From Dryas octopetala (Eukaryota; Streptophyta; Magnoliopsida; Rosales; Rosaceae): a stretch of 64,000 bases of DNA. The stretch covers positions 5,458,501-5,522,500 of the forward strand of contig OY992840.1 in the NCBI GenBank assembly GCA_963921425.1, in the 5' to 3' direction. Positions 35,691 through 45,748 of the stretch are shown here, one piece after another; position 1 is the first letter of the stretch; each line of letters opens with the position of its first letter. Both the position numbers and the translations under genes were made by a program. The notes under the pieces were generated by a model that did not search any database, was not told the origin of the DNA, and saw only the letters and a program-made list of their open reading frames with translations.

Positions 35691-36210
35691 TGCATGCCTA
35701 CTGAATTACAAAGTAGTAACTAGGAAAATTCGTGTAGAAGGAGATGGAAATAAGTTTCCATTACTAGGAACTTAATAGAGGTCACAAAATTTAACATATT
35801 TGAAAGATGGTAGCTGGTGGGAATTTTCATATACTGGCTAAAAGAAATTCTTTACATAATTGTTTTATTTTATGATGTGATTGTTTGCATGTTTGGAAAA
35901 TGCCAAAATGGTAATCATGCTATTATTTATTTGCAATGGCACACAAAGTGATAAGCATCTTGTCAGCAAACTGATCTTGTGGATGAGCTGATCACAAAGG
36001 AAAAGATGATGAAGGTTACAAACTAATTAACAAGTTGGATTTATGAAATTTAAGTCATTTTCCAAGAAAATTCCTTGGATGTCATTGAACTGCATGGAAC
36101 AATCTGACTTGGAAATTTGTACAATCCTGTCGCTGTTACTTCTTCAATTTGGTTACTTACACAGAAAGGCATCTACATATTCTTTTGAATATTCCAAGTT
36201 GCCTTTCAAT
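35691..36210. other. Proximal 5' region of the 36.3-kb NLR
   Basis: From about 36046 it aligns base for base with 45490-45748 upstream of the 45.7-kb NLR (TTACACAGAAAGGCAT, AGTTGCCTTTCAATTAT, AACCCCAGATTTTGATCT). The downstream copy has an extra stretch of about 28 bp near 45560-45590. No separate gene. Confidence 0.7.
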
Positions 36211-36218
36211 TATATATA
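36211..36218 (+). promoter_or_regulatory. TATA box of the 36.3-kb NLR
   Basis: TATATATA in the context CAATTATATATAACCCCAG, 75-82 bp upstream of the ATG. The equivalent at 45669-45677 reads TATTTATAA. Confidence 0.75.
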
Positions 36219-36292
36219 ACCCCAGATTTTGATCTCGGAAAATAAGATGAGGAAGAAAGGGTAATAAAAGAGAGTGAGTAAAGAGAGCATTA

Positions 36293-39145
36293 ATGGCAGA
36301 GAGTGCAGTAAAGTTTCTGCTGGATAAGCTTGCACCCCTTTTTGAAAATGAATTGCAAGTTTTGAGTGGGGTTAGGGAAGAAATTGTGTATCTGAGAGGA
36401 GAACTGGAGCGCATGACTGCTTTCCTGAGGGTTGCTGATGCATTTGAAGAGAGTGATGAGGAACTCAAAGTATGGATTAAGCAACTAAGAGACATTGCTC
36501 ACGACAGCGAAGATGTTCTTGATGAATTTACACTTCTCCAGGCACATGATCATGGCGAGGGGTTATATGGTTCAATCCATAGGCTGTCTTGTTGTATCAA
36601 GAACACAAAAGCTCGATACCGAATAGCATCTGAGCTAAAAGGCATCAACTCGAGAATCAGAAAAATCTCGGAGGTTCATAAGAGACTGTGTCACAAATTC
36701 AACATGGCTGAACAAGGTTGGGGCTCAACAAGTGCAGGCAACATGTGGGAGGACCATCGAGGAGATGCTCTACTTTTGGAGAAAACAGATATAGTGGGCA
36801 TCGATGAGCCTATAAAGCAGCTGGTTGGGTGGCTGGTCAAGGGTGGTTCTGGACGTGAAGTAGTCTCCGTGGCAGGAATGGGAGGAATGGGGAAGTCTAC
36901 CTTGGCGAAGCAAGTCTACGATGCTGCACAAGTGAAGAAACATTTCAAAGTACGTGCTTGGATCACAGTTACTCAGTCTTTCAAACTAGGGGAACTCCTC
37001 AAAGGCATGGTTCAACAACTCCACCAAGCAATCCGAAGGCCAGTTCCACAAGGAATCAATAACATGAGTACCAACCAGCTGAAAACAATAATCAAGGACT
37101 TCCTGCAGAAAAGGAGGTATCTCATTGTTTTAGATGATGTATGGCACCTGTACGGATGGGATGCTGTCAAATATGCACTGCCTAACAATACTTGTGGCAG
37201 CCGAGTCATACTCACTACTCGAAATGCAGCTGTAGCCTCTACAACCAGTGTAGAATCTGGAGGTAAAGTCTACAATTTGGAGCCCTTGGCCCCAACAGAG
37301 TCTTGGGAGCTTCTATGCAAGAAGACATTCCAGGGGAACTCATGCCCTCCACATTTGGAGGATGTCTGTAATTTTATCTTAAAAAAGTGTGAGGGCCTGC
37401 CCCTTGCAATTGTGGCGGTCAGTGGTGTTTTGACTACCAAAGACAAGCGCAGGATTGATGAGTGGGAGATGGTTGGCCATAGTCTTGGGGCTGAAATTGA
37501 GGGAAATGACAAACTCAAGGACCTGAAAAAAGTACTTTCACTCAGTTTTAACGATTTGCCTTACTATCTAAAATCTTGCTTCTTGTATTTGAGCATCTTT
37601 CCTGAAGACCATCTGATTGAGCATATGAGACTTATTCGATTATGGATAGCAGAGGGCTTCATCGAAGCAAAAGAAGGCAAAACACTGGAAGATGTTGCAG
37701 AGGACTATGTCAATGAACTTTTGAATAGAGGCATGATACAAGCAGCAGAGACAACTTCTGATAGAAGGGTCAAGAACTTTCGTGTTCATGATCTCTTCCG
37801 AGAGATTATCACCTCTAAGATAAGGGATCAGAACTTTGCCACAATAGCTAAAGATCAAAATATAGCGTGGCCTGATAAAGTCCGGCGCCTGTCAATACAC
37901 AACTCGCTGCAATATGTACAGCAAAACAGGTGTGCTTCACAACTACGTTCTTTGTTTATGTTCAGAGTTGCTGAGAAGCCATTACTTCAAACATCTTTCC
38001 AAGGGGGTTTTAGGCTTCTTAATGTTTTGGATTTGCAAAATTCGGCTCTAAATGTTTTCCCAATTGAAGTTGTCAACCTTTTCTTTTTGAAGTATCTGAG
38101 CTTGAAAGGTACCAAGGTGAAAACCATTCCAAGTTTTATTGGGAAGCTTCAAAACCTAGAGACTTTGGATCTTAAACACTCTCTGGTTAATGAACTCCCT
38201 GTTGAGATCCTGAAACTCCAACATCTACGCCATCTCCTGGTATATCGGTATGAATTTGTACCTTACGGAGATTTTCACTCAAAATATGGTTTTAAGGTTG
38301 CTGCAAAAATAGGGGCTTTAACATCTCTTCAAAAGCTTTGTTTCATTAAGGCAAACCAAGATGGTGGTGCCATATTGAGAGAGCTTGGAAAACTAGTTCA
38401 GTTGCGAAGGTTAGGCATTGTGCAGCTGAGGAAAAAAGATGGAAAGGCTCTTTGCTCATCCATTGAAAAGCTAACCAAACTTTGCGCATTGTCCATAACT
38501 TCAGTAGAAGAGGATGAGATCATTGATTTGCAGCACCTTTCTTCTCCTCCTCTACTGCTTCAGCGGCTCTACTTGCGGGGACGATTGGAGACATTACCTC
38601 ACTGGATTCCTTCTCTTCATAGCCTTGTCAGGTTATATTTGAAATGGAGTAGGTTGAAGGATGAACCACTTGCATTCCTTCAGTATTTGCCCAATCTAGT
38701 ACATCTTGAATTATCTCAGGTGTTTGAAGGAGACACACTATGTTTTGGGGCTGGAGGATTTAAGAAGCTCAAACATTTAGGCATCGATGAATTTGACCAA
38801 CTTAGATGCATAGAGGTGGAGGTGGGAGCATTGCCTTGTATTAAGAAGCTAAGTATCCAGCGCTGTAAATCACTGAAGAAGGTGCCATCAGGAATCGAAT
38901 ACCTGCTGAAACTAAAGGTGCTTGAATTTTTTGATATGCCAGAGACATTAATCAAGACACTGCACCCAGATGAACAAGGCAATAATGATTACTGGAAAGT
39001 TGCACATATCCCAGAAGTTTATTTCACCTTCTGGAGAGAGTGTGGGTGGGAGGTCTACCCTTTAGAGGGTTTGAGTGAGGGAGAAAACTTTACTCAACCC
39101 AGTTCTGTCATGAAAAGCCATGAACTTGAAACTCGTTGGAAGTAA
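36293..39145 (+). CDS. CC-NB-ARC-LRR disease resistance protein (RPM1-like), intronless
   Basis: Predicted cytoplasmic immune receptor, 950 aa in one exon, starting at the ATG of MAESAVKFLLDKL, the conserved start of the family. The coiled coil occupies about residues 1-140 with the EDVID-like block HDSEDVLDEF. NB-ARC has P-loop GMGGMGKSTL (about 195), kinase-2 LIVLDDVW (about 278), RNBS-B GSRVILTTRN, CEGLPLAIV (about 367), CFLYLSIFP and MHD as RVHDLF (about 497). LRRs with LxxLxxLxL spacing run from about 530, followed by the C-terminal KVAHIPEVYF / GWEVYPLEG block. Every diagnostic motif is present, so the gene looks functional. The closest relative is the 45.7-kb gene, with near identity around P-loop to kinase-2 and more divergence in the LRRs. 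The target pathogen molecule cannot be inferred. Confidence 0.95.
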   Translation: MAESAVKFLLDKLAPLFENELQVLSGVREEIVYLRGELERMTAFLRVADAFEESDEELKVWIKQLRDIAHDSEDVLDEFTLLQAHDHGEGLYGSIHRLSCCIKNTKARYRIASELKGINSRIRKISEVHKRLCHKFNMAEQGWGSTSAGNMWEDHRGDALLLEKTDIVGIDEPIKQLVGWLVKGGSGREVVSVAGMGGMGKSTLAKQVYDAAQVKKHFKVRAWITVTQSFKLGELLKGMVQQLHQAIRRPVPQGINNMSTNQLKTIIKDFLQKRRYLIVLDDVWHLYGWDAVKYALPNNTCGSRVILTTRNAAVASTTSVESGGKVYNLEPLAPTESWELLCKKTFQGNSCPPHLEDVCNFILKKCEGLPLAIVAVSGVLTTKDKRRIDEWEMVGHSLGAEIEGNDKLKDLKKVLSLSFNDLPYYLKSCFLYLSIFPEDHLIEHMRLIRLWIAEGFIEAKEGKTLEDVAEDYVNELLNRGMIQAAETTSDRRVKNFRVHDLFREIITSKIRDQNFATIAKDQNIAWPDKVRRLSIHNSLQYVQQNRCASQLRSLFMFRVAEKPLLQTSFQGGFRLLNVLDLQNSALNVFPIEVVNLFFLKYLSLKGTKVKTIPSFIGKLQNLETLDLKHSLVNELPVEILKLQHLRHLLVYRYEFVPYGDFHSKYGFKVAAKIGALTSLQKLCFIKANQDGGAILRELGKLVQLRRLGIVQLRKKDGKALCSSIEKLTKLCALSITSVEEDEIIDLQHLSSPPLLLQRLYLRGRLETLPHWIPSLHSLVRLYLKWSRLKDEPLAFLQYLPNLVHLELSQVFEGDTLCFGAGGFKKLKHLGIDEFDQLRCIEVEVGALPCIKKLSIQRCKSLKKVPSGIEYLLKLKVLEFFDMPETLIKTLHPDEQGNNDYWKVAHIPEVYFTFWRECGWEVYPLEGLSEGENFTQPSSVMKSHELETRWK

Positions 39146-40133
39146 TAATTCAACTATATTTCACTTCAACTTGATATTAATTATGTTGTATGTATGTATG
39201 TATGTATGTATGTATGTATGTATATCGTATACCAATTTTTCTCTCTTGCTTGGCTTGCATGTTGTAAATACGTACTCTTCCCTTGCTCAAGTAATACAAG
39301 GGGTATCATTGTACAAAGCTAGTTTACAGTTTCTGGTTTGTCGTATTTGTTATCAATTTGTGTGTGAAAGCTATGTTGTGAATGTTGTGCTACTCCGAAT
39401 TGTAGTTTGATTTTTGTTTTCTGTAATATATATCTCATCTTTTTTTAAAAAATAAAGTGCTGCCATCTTGCGACCACACTGTAAAATGGAAGGCTGATTG
39501 TGCTTCCAATACTCAAGTTTAATTGAAAGTGATTCAATGTAAATGCATTCGTCATTATACAATGTTAAACTCATGTGTACAACTTATACTTGCAAAATCA
39601 ACTTACAGGTTAAGGTGTCCATGTGTTTATATACCACATATTCTAAAGGTTCTCCCTCTCAGCTCTAGTCACTAGAGATATGAATAGTCACTAGAGATAT
39701 GAACCTGACCCATACTTAGGCCAAAAAAACTTCAGCTATTGGAAAACTTATAGTCCATGGAACATTTAAATGGCTATTTTCTAAAAGACTATAAAGCTCT
39801 ATATTAAATTTTCCATAAAATTCAAAGTACATATATGTGAAAATCAACAAATCTAAAACAAAAATAAAATACAATATAGAAACTGATATGGTATTTTCCT
39901 GGCCTAAAGTTTTTTGTTGATAAATATATAATCCAAAAACAAGTTATTTCGCTGAAAGAATACTTCAGGTATATATCAACTTACACAAGTTAATTTAGGT
40001 ATACATTTGGTGATGTATGGAAAATTACTTATTCTATGTTATCCAATATATGTTCTTTTACCTATTCTTGGGACTTAGAAGGATCCATCACTGATACAAG
40101 AAATCAGAATAATCATAACTTATTGCCTATATT
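39146..40133. other. 3' flank of the 36.3-kb NLR
   Basis: Contains a TATG microsatellite just after the stop (39187-39222) and a duplicated AGTCACTAGAGATATGAA motif near 39668 and 39688. No coding region. Confidence 0.6.
39187..39222. repeat. TATG microsatellite in the NLR 3' UTR
   Basis: About nine GTAT units, 42 bp after the stop codon of the 36.3-kb NLR. Likely transcribed. Absent downstream of the 45.7-kb paralogue. Confidence 0.9.
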
Positions 40134-40220
40134 TTGTATCAAAATCTATCAAAGCCGCTGAACACCTTTGTTTTTTTTTTTTGGTTCCAAAGTACAGTTT
40201 AAAGGATTTATATATATATA
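40134..40220 (+). promoter_or_regulatory. Start of NLR upstream-region copy 2 (left part)
   Basis: TCAAAATCTATCAAAGCCGC(T/A)GAACAC and GTTCCA(A/T)AG match 50142-50200. The copy continues at 40540-40596 and 42761-43150, interrupted by a MITE and an LTR element. Confidence 0.7.
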
Positions 40221-40539
40221 AGGCTTATTCGCGTCAATGCCCCCTGAAAGTAACTTCACAATTTGCCCCTGAAACTTCATTCCTCCCACTTTGCCCCTCA
40301 AACTTTACAAAATACCATATTCTGTTAAGTTTGTCTATGAGTCCGTCAAACAAGCCTATGTGGTGCTTATGTGAAGGGGGTAATAAACTGCCACATCAAC
40401 TTATTTGACAGAGCTTGTAGCAGACTTGACGAAATATGATATTTTCTAAAGTTCGGGGGGTAAAGTGGGAGGAATGAAGTTTCAAAGGGCAAATTGAAAA
40501 TCGAAGTTACTTTTAGGGGGCATTGGCATGAATAAGCCT
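40221..40539. mobile_element. Foldback MITE inserted in an NLR upstream-region copy
   Basis: 319 bp. Left AGGCTTATTCGCGTCAATGC...CCCCTGAAAGTAACTTC pairs with right GAAGTTACTTTTAGGGGGCA...TTGGCATGAATAAGCCT. The collinear sequence at 50200-50225 reads through without it, so the insertion followed the duplication of this region. Confidence 0.85.
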
Positions 40540-40596
40540 AAATATAAACATCTAAGATTTGTCTGCTTAAGCTGACTTTTTCAACAAATATACTAC

Positions 40597-42760
40597 TGTT
40601 AGTTTCTAGGATTTGATATATTGGGAGAGTTTGTCTTTAGGGGGAGTTAGCATTTAGGGGGAGTTAGTCTTTAGAGGAAGTTTGTCTTTAGGGGGAGTTA
40701 GCATTTAGGGGGAGTTAGTCTTTAGGGGGCGTTCGTCTTTGGGGGAGTTCAAATTTCAAGGAAGTTATGGCATTTACTTCAGTTTCTTTTTGACCATATT
40801 GCCATTGATTTTTTTTGTATACTTTTCCAACTCTATGTTCTCTTGAACTTCACTCTTATTTTTCTGTGTGCCCTTTTGTCTTTCCATGACAAAAAGGGGG
40901 AGAATATATTGGTTTAATCTACATTGCTTGCTGTGTTTAAACTGCATTGGTTGTTGTACTATCATGTTTTGTGTTGTGCAAGTACTTCTTCTTGCAGATA
41001 CATTTTTTTGGAAGCTTATAACAAAAGTGTTGGGTTGTGTGTTGAGAGTTTTGTGAGGTGAATGGGTTGATGTTTTGTCAAGGAAAGCCAAAGGGGGAGA
41101 TTGTTAGTTTCTAGGATTTGATATATTGGTTTTTTCTTTGTCAAAATCATTGTATTTAATTTTATTTAATCACTCACAAACTCTAGGCTAGATTAAGGAC
41201 AAGATCAGTTGTATTGAAGAAGTCAAGAATGAACAAAGACTTAAGGTATACTGCACTTCATTCATTTCATGAAAAATAACAGTTTTTTATTTATTTGACT
41301 AGTCATTCACTGAACATAAAGAACAATGTTTTTCACGTACAGTGGCTGATACTTATGTGACAGTCACTGCAGTGGGGCCATTTCGGATTTTGCTTATTAA
41401 AGCCCATTTCATTGAAAGCCCATTTTCTGTTTTTCTAAACATGCATGCGCACAGCACATGACTTGCTTTCCCTCACTGAATCAGATCTGATTGCATCTCA
41501 TCCTTTCACGCCACTCACTCACACACACCTCAGCACTATTCATCATCATCTTCATTTCTGATATTTGCAAAATAAAGCAATATTTGATTTTACAGCTCCT
41601 CATTCCTATCCTTAGCAATACTATGATACCTCTCTATGACAAAAGGAATATACCCTTTATTCGTCTCTTGTGGACAGCCATTGATTGGCTTCCACGTGGC
41701 TCAGGCAAACATGGGAATGGCGTGTGTTGGTGTACTGGTATATGTGGTATCGGTTCAGACTTTTTTGAGGGTGTTGATGAGCATATTTTCTGTGGGTATT
41801 TTCGTGTGTTCATGCTTGGGTATTTTGGGGGAGTGGTCATCCTTTATCAAGTAAGAAAATGCTTTCAATTTTCAAAAATAAAATGATTTTCTTAACTTTT
41901 TTTTCATCTAAAATCTGAATGGGTTTGAGTGTTGTTTAAATCTTTTTATATATTTTCAAACACATTCATTTAGATTTTTAGTTGAAAGATTCTTCATTAG
42001 CTTTTTCATGTCTCTTGCTTGAGAAGACTGATTTTTATAGAATCCAGATTTGCACATCATTTCTCATCCATATCATTGAATCTACTTGCTTGGGAGCAAT
42101 CGGTGCCGTGCGTTGAAGAGCCCAAGGAGGAGCTGCCAACGACATGAAAATTGATTGCTAGCTTCAAGGTGTTTGCACAAGGATGCACAATGGTAAGCAG
42201 CTGTCACTTAGTACTAGGATTAGAGTGTTTGAGCTTATTGTGTGATTGCTTGTATTGAAACCCTTGATATTGGATTGCTTGGTCAGCTAAAAAAGACCCC
42301 CTGTTTTTAACCGTTAGTGGTTTTCTGGGTGAACAATCTTGTGCCTTGTTTGTTGTTTATTTTCATTGTGTTGCTAATTATTAATCTGAAAATTATATCA
42401 CAAGATCACACACACCACCTTAGCATGTTAACTTATCCTTTGAATGCTAAATGGATGTTTGATAATCTGCCCACACACCACTTTAGTTGTTGATAGCACT
42501 GGATTCCTACATTGATGGATCCTTTGAGTGCATAGGTTGTCACTCAATTCTTTGATGTGGTTTGATTTGTGGCATTTACAAAAGTCATTTTGGTTTTACA
42601 AGTCAATTTGAGTTTTCAGATTTTAACTGCTGTGTCGTCAGAGTTGTGTTTGCTTGATTAGTTCCTGAATGATCATATAAAACAAAAATTGAGGTCCGAT
42701 TGCTGACAGTAGATTTAATCAAGTTTATTAAGTAGATAAATCACCTAATACAAATTTTCA
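40597..42760 (+). mobile_element. Reduced Copia LTR element (SIRE-like), broken
   Basis: The element is bounded by TG at 40597 and CA at 42760 with target duplication ACTAC at 40592-40596 and 42761-42765. The 3' LTR is 41102-42760 (1659 bp), preceded by a polypurine tract AAAGGGGGAGAT. The remaining interior holds GGGGGAG-rich repeats and the CATGACAAAAAGGGGGAGAA block typical of SIRE-type elements. Most of the coding interior is gone. Flanking host DNA rejoins exactly to match 45026-45075, which confirms the ends. Confidence 0.8.
40625..40750. repeat. GGGGGAGTTAG tandem repeat
   Basis: Six to seven units of about 18 bp alternating TTAGTCTTTAGGGGG and TTAGCATTTAGGGGGAG, inside the reduced LTR element. 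Confidence 0.85.
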
Positions 42761-43038
42761 ACTACTAAAATGTTACATGTGATTATTGTACAGAATACAC
42801 AACTAGACTCATAAATTCATTTCAGTCACCAAAGGCTTTTTGGTGTTCATTTTCCTGAGACTTTCAAGGAAAGACCATACCTGAATAACAATCTAATACA
42901 ATTTTGTAACAAGTTAGATGCTTTGACCTTGCTATAGGTTCCTGGTCGCAAGCAGTTGTTTCCATCCATCTGCTACAAATGTAGTTGTCTAGTACTTTCT
43001 TTAGCAGCATCACTTCACCTGTCACACTCATATGAAGG

Positions 43039-43087
<49 letters not shown>

Positions 43088-43150
43088 ATGTGAGAAAATT
43101 TCAACAAAATAGGTGTAGCTGAAATTTAAAATTTTAGAAATATGAAAGAC
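42761..43150 (+). promoter_or_regulatory. NLR distal-promoter copy without an adjacent NLR (copy 2)
   Basis: TTGTACAGAATACACAACTA, TTTCAAGGAAAGAC, ATGCTTTGACCTTGCTATAG, AGCAG(T)TGTTTCCATC, CCTGTCACACTCAT and a GA microsatellite match 45045-45440 upstream of the 45.7-kb NLR. W-box TTGACC at 42923-42928. No NLR coding sequence follows. Confidence 0.8.
43040..43085. repeat. GA microsatellite
   Basis: About 23 GA units. The homologous tract sits at 45326-45373 in the promoter of the 45.7-kb NLR; the third copy of the block (50.5 kb) lacks it. Confidence 0.95.
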
Positions 43151-43599
43151 TAAGAAAAGCTAAACTATGAAAAACAACCTAGTAGTTTTGCCAATGGAAA
43201 TTTGCCATTTGATATATAAAAAAAAAAAGTCTAGTACACTGGCGTTAATTAACTACTACTACTACAGAGGATGGTTATGAAGGTGCTGAAGTTTATCTCT
43301 ATTATCGTCCATAAACTATCAAACGGACCTCTTTCAATTAGTCTGGTGGTATCAAACGGATCTCTTTTATACATACCTCCCAAAAATGAAATAGAATCTC
43401 ATCCAAAGCCTGGTTGATAGAAAGGTTACATCAAAGGTGAAAGGACCAAACACATATCACCAAAATTCTTCTATACACATGAACTTCAAAAAGGTTTGTG
43501 TCAACTCTATAAGCAGTCAAATTGAAGCATGCAATCATCAGAGGGAGATCCTTGTTAGGGGAAGCATCAACAAGTATACTATTATGGACATATGTGTGT
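43151..43599. other. Intergenic DNA; no gene seen
   Basis: Short direct duplication of TATCAAACGGA(C/T)CTCTTT near 43317 and 43349. No NLR remnant recognised. Confidence 0.5.
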
Positions 43600-44083
43600 G
43601 GTACTCTTTTTCGTTAGACTAGGTTTTTATCCCACCGGATTTTTCCTAACAAGGTTTTAATGAGACCACATAAGCGTGTCCAACACTATATCAATGATTC
43701 ATAATGTTGTACTCTTTTTCCTTCGCTTTGGTTTTTTCCCACTGGATTTTCCAAGCAAGGTTTTAATGAGGCAATTATCATTGTATGATGAACATCCCTT
43801 GGAGTGTTATAAATCATAAGGTTTAATGTGTGGATAACCACCATTACTATATCTTTGAATATCATGTAACCTATGCCTTAATGACGGTTTTGAAACCTAT
43901 ATCCCAATGATGGTGATTAGTGGTATGTAACCTACAATTTATTAGTGGTTAATGATTTGTATTAAGAGTCCTATCATTGTAAGCCTATAAATAGGCATCT
44001 CTACCAAAGATGGAATACACAAGCTAATTGAGAAACACTCTTTGTTACTTCAGTTTCCATATTTTCCTTTCAAGTTTATAACA
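43600..44083 (+). mobile_element. Copia 3' remnant with LTR
   Basis: Two tandem copies of GTACTCTTTTTC(G/C)TT...CCCAC(C/T)GGATTTT...AAGGTTTTAATGAG (about 43600-43760) are the region typically found just before the 3' LTR of plant Copia elements. An LTR-like block follows (43805-44083, 279 bp, TGTTATAAA...TTTATAACA) with a TATA-like AGCCTATAAATAGGC near 43982. The element is a broken remnant. Confidence 0.7.
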
Positions 44084-44207
44084 CTAACTAAGTATTATCT
44101 CTCCTCTCCCTTTTTTTTTTTCCATTTTTATATCAATGGAGAGGGTGCATTTGATTTTAAGACCTCTTCCAACATTGGGGGAAAAGAAATACCACTAGAC
44201 TTAAAAC

Positions 44208-44915
44208 CAGTGTTTTCAAAGGCGAGCTTCAGGCGCGCCTCAAGGCGCGAGTCATGGCGAGGCGGCGGCCGATTGCGCACGACGTCGCCGGACTGTGAAA
44301 AACGACTGAAAGGCGACGGCAAGGCGTTGAAGGCGTACGCCTCTCGACGGCAAGGCGCTGAAGGCGTTGAAGGCGTCGCCTCGCGACCAACTCTGCGGGA
44401 TTTTTTTCAACCTCTGTTCTAGGTTTTTTGCACCTCTGTTTTGGAGAAGATCGGTTGGAGAAGAACCCACTCTTCCAACCGAGTAAGATCGTGCAAGGCA
44501 AAGGTTGACTTGCAGTTATGGTGATGGCCATCAGGCTTTGGTCTTTTTGGAATGAATAAAATCTTCCTGGAGCTATTTATATATGTTTGGGCCATCAGGC
44601 TTTGGTCTTACAGCCTAAACAGTCCTAATACTGTTTTTATTTATTTTTTAATTCAAAAACATTTTAAAATATTAATTTTTTTACATGTGCTGAAAAGACA
44701 ACAATACCCTTGCTTATATATATATTTGGGTCTTATGTTCTATATATATACTTATATATATATTTATCTATTTATATATGTTTATATATATATTTATAAT
44801 TTTTTTATTATAAAAAATATATACCGAAAAGCTTATGCCTTAACGCGTTGAGGCTTACGCCTCGCCTTGTACGACTAAAACGCCTCGCGTCATGTTTTTG
44901 CGTCTAAAAACACTG
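44208..44915. mobile_element. hAT-type non-autonomous element, 708 bp
   Basis: Ends CAGTGTTTTCAAAGGCG and ...GCGTCTAAAAACACTG form terminal inverted repeats. The flanking CTTAAAAC at 44200-44207 and 44916-44923 is a perfect 8-bp target duplication, diagnostic of hAT. Subterminal AAGGCG / CGCCTCG repeats occur on both sides, with a long TA-rich core. The short frames at 44042-44531 come from the GC-rich subterminal repeats and are not genes. Confidence 0.92.
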
Positions 44916-45044
44916 CTTAAAACTAGTTATCTATAGTTTGGGCCATTTTCTACTCCGTTAGTTTCAATTGTCTCAATTTTGATAACTATAATAGCTAAGA
45001 TTTGTCTGCTTAAGCTGAGTTTTTCAACAAATGATCTACTTAAA

Positions 45045-45322
45045 AGGTTATATTAATTTGATTATTGTACAGAATACACAACTAGACTTATAAATTCATT
45101 TCAGTCACTATAAGCTTTTTGGTGTCGATTGTCTTGAGACTTTCAAGGAAAGACAATACTTTAATAACAATCCAATACAATTTTGTGACAAGAGAGATGC
45201 TTTGACCTTGCTATAGGTCCCGGGTCTCAAGCAGTTGTTTCCATCTGCTTTATATGAAATTGTCCAGCAGTTGCTTTAGCAGCAGCAGTTAAACCTGTCA
45301 CACTCATTTGAAGGTAGCTTTG

Positions 45323-45375
<53 letters not shown>

Positions 45376-45440
45376 ATGTGACAACTTTCAATGGAATTGG
45401 TGTAGCTGAAATTTAAAATTTTACACGCTCAGATATAAAG
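45045..45440 (+). promoter_or_regulatory. Distal promoter block of the 45.7-kb NLR with W-box and GA tract
   Basis: Contains TTTCAAGGAAAGAC, a W-box TTGACC (45202-45207) inside ATGCTTTGACCTTGCTATAG, AGCAGTTGTTTCCATCTGC, CCTGTCACACTCAT and a GA microsatellite (45326-45373). A second W-box-like TTGACT is at 45535-45540, changed to CTGACT in the 36.3-kb gene. Conservation among copies suggests function; WRKY binding is inferred. Confidence 0.7.
45326..45373. repeat. GA microsatellite in NLR promoter
   Basis: About 24 GA units roughly 380-425 bp upstream of the 45.7-kb NLR start. It is shared with the copy at 43.04 kb. Confidence 0.95.
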
Positions 45441-45668
45441 ACAGATTGCATGTGTTCCTGCAATTTAAAACTTTTGAAACATAAGTCATTTTTTAGGTAA
45501 ATTCCTCATATTTCGTTGAACTGCAAGGCACAGTTTGACTTGGAAATTAGTACAATCTGATTACTTCGCAGAAGGAATTGAAACCAGTCGTTGTTGCTTC
45601 TTCAACTTGATTACTTACACAGAAAGGCATGTACATATTTTTTTGAATATTCTAAGTTGCCTTTCAAT

Positions 45669-45677
45669 TATTTATAA
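45669..45677 (+). promoter_or_regulatory. TATA box of the 45.7-kb NLR
   Basis: TATTTATAA in CAATTATTTATAACCCCAG, 72-80 bp upstream of the ATG; weaker than the TATATATA of the 36.3-kb gene. Confidence 0.65.
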
Positions 45678-45748
45678 CCCCAGATTTTGATCTAGGAAAA
45701 TCAGTTGAGGAAGAAAGGGTAATCAAAGAGTGAGTGAAGAGAGCATTA

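Noticed and set aside
39120-39410. Open frame with YVCM repeats after the 36.3-kb NLR
   Set aside because: It is a translation of the TATG microsatellite in the 3' UTR.
41491-41886. 131-residue open frame
   Set aside because: Lies inside the LTR of the reduced Copia element; no domain, and LTRs do not normally code.
43040-43085. Possible CRISPR-like or regulatory array in GA-rich DNA
   Set aside because: A simple dinucleotide repeat. No spacer-repeat structure is present anywhere in the window, and this is a plant genome.
44042-44531. Arg/Ala-rich open frames on both strands
   Set aside because: They come from the GGCG-rich subterminal repeats of the hAT element.
45734-45748. Five-residue N-terminal extension of the 45.7-kb NLR
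   Set aside because: It would start at GTG. The ATG at 45749 gives the MAESAVKFLLDKL start conserved in the paralogues.
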